Positions 60,629-64,000 of a stretch of DNA of 64,000 nt are shown here, piece after piece. Each line of letters starts with the position of its first letter. Positions within the stretch are counted from its first letter, which is position 1. Position numbers and translations under genes: made by a program. Source of the DNA: Anaeramoeba flamelloides (Eukaryota; Metamonada; Anaeramoebidae); the NCBI GenBank assembly GCA_027625915.1, contig JANTQA010000029.1, positions 2,542,001 through 2,606,000 on the forward strand, read 5' to 3'. The notes beneath the pieces were generated by a model, which made no database searches, was not told the DNA's origin, and saw only the letters and a program-made list of their open reading frames with translations.

Positions 60629-63600
60629 ATGAAACCAATTTATTCATTTTTCTTCTTTTTTCTTCTCTTGACTATTTCAACACTCTGTTTCCAGCAAAAG
60701 ATTCAAAAAGAAAAACCAAATGAAAAACCAAACCAAAAGGATCAATTGGTTTCCAATTTTCCCTTGTATTCGATTGAAAAAAACCGACTTATTTTTTTGT
60801 TGTCCAACAAGATTGAAATCAAGATGGAGTTGCTAAATGCAAATTTTGAAGAAGAAAAAGAAAAAAGCATCTTAATTCGAGAAAAAAACGAACAAATAAG
60901 AAAAAGAACCTTTCGGACTGGGCTTTTGGGGATCTCGTTAAATTTATATGAACAAGAAAATTGCACAAGATTGATCAAAAGTGAGTTTGAACTTGAAAAA
61001 GGAAGCCAAGTCAAGAAAATCAGATGGAAGGTAATCAACAAGGACATTTCCATCAAGTTAAATAAACACAAAGGAACTCTTGAATTTGTAAATGAGAAAA
61101 ACCAACTTCTTTTGGAGGAAGGGCAACCAATAATTTATTCCAAAATCGTAAATCAAAAACACTTTTGGAACAAAAATCAAAAATTACAACCCCAAAAACA
61201 AGCACAACCACAAGCACAATCGCAATCACAAAACAAACTTCAGAAAGAGACTCAAATACCAACACAATTGCAAGAAATTGGGACCAGAACCATTCAATTA
61301 AACAGCAAGTATCGAATTTTCACAAAGCACAATAAGGACAAACACAAAACAAAACAAGAAGAAGGAAAAAACAAAATATTTGGTTTTCAAATAACTGATC
61401 AAAATTTCAACCAAAATTTGCCATTAGTTATCGATCCAAGTTATCGAACATATATAGGTGGTAACCAAACCGATGAGGATTTACAAATAGCATCAGACTC
61501 CAAACAAAGGACTTATATTACAGGAAAAACAATATCTTACAATTTCCCTACCTTTCCAGACAACGTATATCAAAAAGAATTGGACTACGAAGGAATTTTT
61601 ATAATGCTATTTGATCAAAATCAACATTTCTTATGGTCAACTTTCTTTACATCTTCTGGCGGTTCTGTCACGAATGCAAAAATTCAGGTTTCAAAATTAA
61701 CAGACGATCCTATTCTTTTAGTTGATGTCTTTGATTATTTGAATTTAAATCCATTGCCCGTGTTTGAGAATTCTTATCAAAAGAATTGTTCATTAATTGG
61801 ATACAGTTATATTTTTAAAATGAATCAAGATGGATCAAATTTGGTGTGGTCTTCGCTGCTTTGTAGCTCGGGGTTTACCAAGAACATAGATTTTACACTT
61901 AGTAGCAAATCTGAAAACTTAATAATTTTGTTACGAATTATTGGTGGTATATTCCCTCCTAACCCAAACGACACGTCCATTCAACATCCTATTGCTCTTG
62001 GTAAATTAGACAATAACGCTGAACATTTATTAAATTCGCTTTGTTTTGGTCATGCGAACTATGACGTTCCGGCATCATTGCAATTACTAAAAGGAACATT
62101 TACAAAGACAAATACTAACAAAGCTAATAATCAATTTAATAAGAATATAAAGTATACCAACAACAACAATAACAACAACAATAACAATAGCAATAACAAC
62201 AACAACAACAACAACAACAACAAATTGGACAAAGAGCATTTCCAATTTGAAAATCAAAAGGGAACAAAAGAATCAGAAGAAGAAGAAGAAGAAAAAATAT
62301 TTATTTCAGGCAGAACTTTACGAGCAGATTTTCCTTCAACTTCAAATAACCTTTGTAAACAAATAAATTGTTCAATTTCAAATATGACAAATAGTTGCTT
62401 TATTATGAGAATTGATGAAAAGAATTTTGCTATTGAAATAAGTGAAATCTTTAATTTTGGCATTTCTCACTGCCACGACATTTATGTAGTTGGAAATTCC
62501 ATTTGGTCAAGTACCAAAATCGAAGTAGACGACAAAAGCATTGAAATTGCAACACCAGGAGCATTTCGAACGATTTCAGATTATAGAAAATATGATCAAC
62601 TTTCCAATGTGAATTTATGTTTGATCTTTGAGATTGATTATAATTTATCAAACTTTCTTTACCGTTCCGTCTTATTCCCCCTTAATAAAGATAATAACAC
62701 TTCAGAAATCACAAATACAAGAATAATCAAATTTCTCACAAACAAAAAAAAGAACCAATTAATAATTGCAGCATTGGGTTTTTATAATGATGACATTTTA
62801 AATACTCACAATTATGGTAACCAAACAGTTATTTTGAATTTTGAAATTGGAAAAAATGAAAATGAAAATGAAAATGAAAATGAAATTAATTTTACAAAAT
62901 TAAATTTTATTGGAATGATTACAGATCAATTTGAGGTTGTAGATATATTATTTAATAATGAATTATCTTCTGATTATGAATCTGAATCTGATTCGGAATT
63001 CGAATTATATGATATGTTAGTTGTAGGAGAAATATCACCCTTAACGACCACGTTCGAGCCGACGGATAATGCATTTATAAAAACAAAACCCGGTGGTCAT
63101 GATGCCAGTTTAGCAATATACGAGAATTGTTTATCTGGCTTTTATGGGAACATGTTTACAGAATGCCAAAAATGTGAAGCAGGAACTGTGTCAAGTGGAA
63201 TCAATTCCTTACAGTGCTCGAGCTGCGAATCGGGATTTATTTCAACATCGAATATTAACCCAAATCAAACAAGTTGCATAAAATGCCCAATAGAAGCAAA
63301 CTGCTTAGGTAAGGATTTATGTCAAAAGGGGTATGATTCGGAATCCCTTTGCGTAGGGTGTGTCAAAGAGGACTATTTTATGAATTCATCGGATTGCATC
63401 AAATGTGCAAATTTCAAGATTAGATGGTTAACAATTGTTTTTTCGATAATTTTCATATTAGCTTCAATAATATCGATACCCATTTTAACAAATTCAAATA
63501 ATCATTTTGTTTGGCCAACATTTGCCATTTTTTCAATTCAGTTATCCTGTGGAATTATTCTAAGAAAATCAGATTCACTATCAAATTCGACAAATTCAGT

Positions 63601-64000
63601 TTTGCTTCCATTCATTTCAATATTTTTATTTGATTGGGAAATGGTTTTCAATTTGGGCTGCAACTCACAAGGGGGGTACATCTATAGATTATTATCAATA
63701 ATAATCAGCCCTTTAATTTTATTTGCAATTTTTTTAATCTTTTCCTTTTACAAAAAAAACACCCTCTCATCTACCATCAAATTAAAAATTTATTATGGCG
63801 TGATCAGCAAATTCTTTGTTGTTCCTTCTTTAATTTACTTTATCATTTCTTTACAATCATTTGAAAATTCACTTGGGGAAGTAGTATTTTCTCGTCAGCC
63901 AGATATTCTAATTGATTCAAGTGATTACAAAAAAATTTTAATTTTGGCAATATCATTATTATTAATCTTTGTTATCATTATACCTCTGATCAGTTTATTG
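60629..64000 (+). CDS. Large DUF7948/SBBP-type surface protein with Cys-rich and multi-TM C-terminus, partial
   Basis: The ATG at 60629 begins a signal peptide (MKPIYSFFFFFLLLTISTLC). The frame stays open for 1124 codons to the window edge. Residues about 40-270 resemble a DUF7948-type region (RLIFLLSNKIEIKM, DPSYRTYIGGN). Then come propeller-like repeats of the SBBP kind (DLQIASDSKQRTYITGKT, IFISGRTLRADFP, DIYVVGNSIWS). Asn tracts (62156-62222) and Glu/Asn repeats interrupt them. From about residue 838 there is a Cys-rich module with CxxC spacing (CLSGFYGNMFTECQKC, SLQCSSCESG, CIKCP), as in GCC2/GCC3 or EGF-like stalks. It is followed by hydrophobic segments from about residue 932 (WLTIVFSIIFILASII). 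Likely a plasma-membrane adhesion or sensing protein. The family names are from memory of motif patterns; the ligand is unknown. Cytoplasmic parts lie outside the window. Confidence 0.85.
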   Translation, partial: MKPIYSFFFFFLLLTISTLCFQQKIQKEKPNEKPNQKDQLVSNFPLYSIEKNRLIFLLSNKIEIKMELLNANFEEEKEKSILIREKNEQIRKRTFRTGLLGISLNLYEQENCTRLIKSEFELEKGSQVKKIRWKVINKDISIKLNKHKGTLEFVNEKNQLLLEEGQPIIYSKIVNQKHFWNKNQKLQPQKQAQPQAQSQSQNKLQKETQIPTQLQEIGTRTIQLNSKYRIFTKHNKDKHKTKQEEGKNKIFGFQITDQNFNQNLPLVIDPSYRTYIGGNQTDEDLQIASDSKQRTYITGKTISYNFPTFPDNVYQKELDYEGIFIMLFDQNQHFLWSTFFTSSGGSVTNAKIQVSKLTDDPILLVDVFDYLNLNPLPVFENSYQKNCSLIGYSYIFKMNQDGSNLVWSSLLCSSGFTKNIDFTLSSKSENLIILLRIIGGIFPPNPNDTSIQHPIALGKLDNNAEHLLNSLCFGHANYDVPASLQLLKGTFTKTNTNKANNQFNKNIKYTNNNNNNNNNNSNNNNNNNNNNKLDKEHFQFENQKGTKESEEEEEEKIFISGRTLRADFPSTSNNLCKQINCSISNMTNSCFIMRIDEKNFAIEISEIFNFGISHCHDIYVVGNSIWSSTKIEVDDKSIEIATPGAFRTISDYRKYDQLSNVNLCLIFEIDYNLSNFLYRSVLFPLNKDNNTSEITNTRIIKFLTNKKKNQLIIAALGFYNDDILNTHNYGNQTVILNFEIGKNENENENENEINFTKLNFIGMITDQFEVVDILFNNELSSDYESESDSEFELYDMLVVGEISPLTTTFEPTDNAFIKTKPGGHDASLAIYENCLSGFYGNMFTECQKCEAGTVSSGINSLQCSSCESGFISTSNINPNQTSCIKCPIEANCLGKDLCQKGYDSESLCVGCVKEDYFMNSSDCIKCANFKIRWLTIVFSIIFILASIISIPILTNSNNHFVWPTFAIFSIQLSCGIILRKSDSLSNSTNSVLLPFISIFLFDWEMVFNLGCNSQGGYIYRLLSIIISPLILFAIFLIFSFYKKNTLSSTIKLKIYYGVISKFFVVPSLIYFIISLQSFENSLGEVVFSRQPDILIDSSDYKKILILAISLLLIFVIIIPLISLL
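62156..62222 (+). repeat. AAC-rich tract coding poly-Asn
   Basis: A run of AAC/AAT codons inside the surface-protein gene, giving about 22 residues that are nearly all Asn. The reading frame is kept. Confidence 0.92.

Noticed and set aside
60742-62651. Minus-strand ORFs in the surface-protein gene
   Set aside because: Antisense to a long open frame with signal peptide and ordered domains.
1-64000. A transposase, CRISPR array, rRNA or prokaryotic operon
   Set aside because: None seen on either strand; the small elements are all non-coding and the genes are spliced and separately spaced.
1-64000. TATA boxes, poly(A) signals and other promoter calls
   Set aside because: At this base composition TATAAA and AATAAA occur everywhere by chance, so individual sites cannot be supported.

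Overview
This is a very AT-rich, gene-poor stretch of a nuclear eukaryotic genome. Spliceosomal GT..AG introns, asparagine and Lys/Glu low-complexity tracts inside coding regions, TAA stops at all six gene ends seen in the window and a meiotic MutS homologue point to a free-living protist. The large BEACH protein and the DUF7948/propeller-type surface protein resemble what I recall from Anaeramoeba-like amoebae. Dictyostelids share the base composition and Asn tracts, but their introns are usually short. The taxon is an inference and was not searched.

I can support seven genes. (1) A WDFY3/Alfy-like BEACH protein on the minus strand, from 15500 running off the left edge. (2) A C2-domain protein, minus, 23750-19873. 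(3) MSH4, plus, 29779-36708. (4) An AKTIP/FTS-type inactive E2 variant, minus, 43976-41184. (5) A UVRAG/Vps38-like autophagy protein, minus, 47932-46895. (6) A GPR107/108-type (GOST) seven-transmembrane protein, plus, 52282-57380. (7) A large surface protein, plus, 60629 running off the right edge. Several short 5' exons were recovered by reading across splice sites: the first exons of BEACH, C2, MSH4 and GPR107/108, and AKTIP exon 2. These change the N-termini that an ORF-only reading would give.

Five of the seven genes have an intron of 2 to 5.7 kb (5680, 3074, 4464, 1987 and 3504 bases). In the BEACH, C2 and MSH4 genes it is the first intron, after an exon of only 102 to 508 bases. These introns and the spaces between genes are packed with small non-autonomous DNA elements. 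I distinguish about eleven families of TA-flanked inverted-repeat elements (called M1 to M11 below), one TTAA-flanked family (T1), and four other repeat families (R1 to R4). Several are nested, and relatives elsewhere in the window show the uninterrupted arrangement. No transposase, reverse transcriptase, RNA gene or CRISPR array was recognised.

Functionally, four of the seven genes belong to membrane traffic or autophagy (WDFY3-like, UVRAG/Vps38-like, AKTIP-like, GPR107-like). They are not co-oriented and nothing suggests an operon, so the grouping may be chance. I did not find a convincing new multi-gene system. The most notable content is the intron architecture and the dense, nested population of small transposons.
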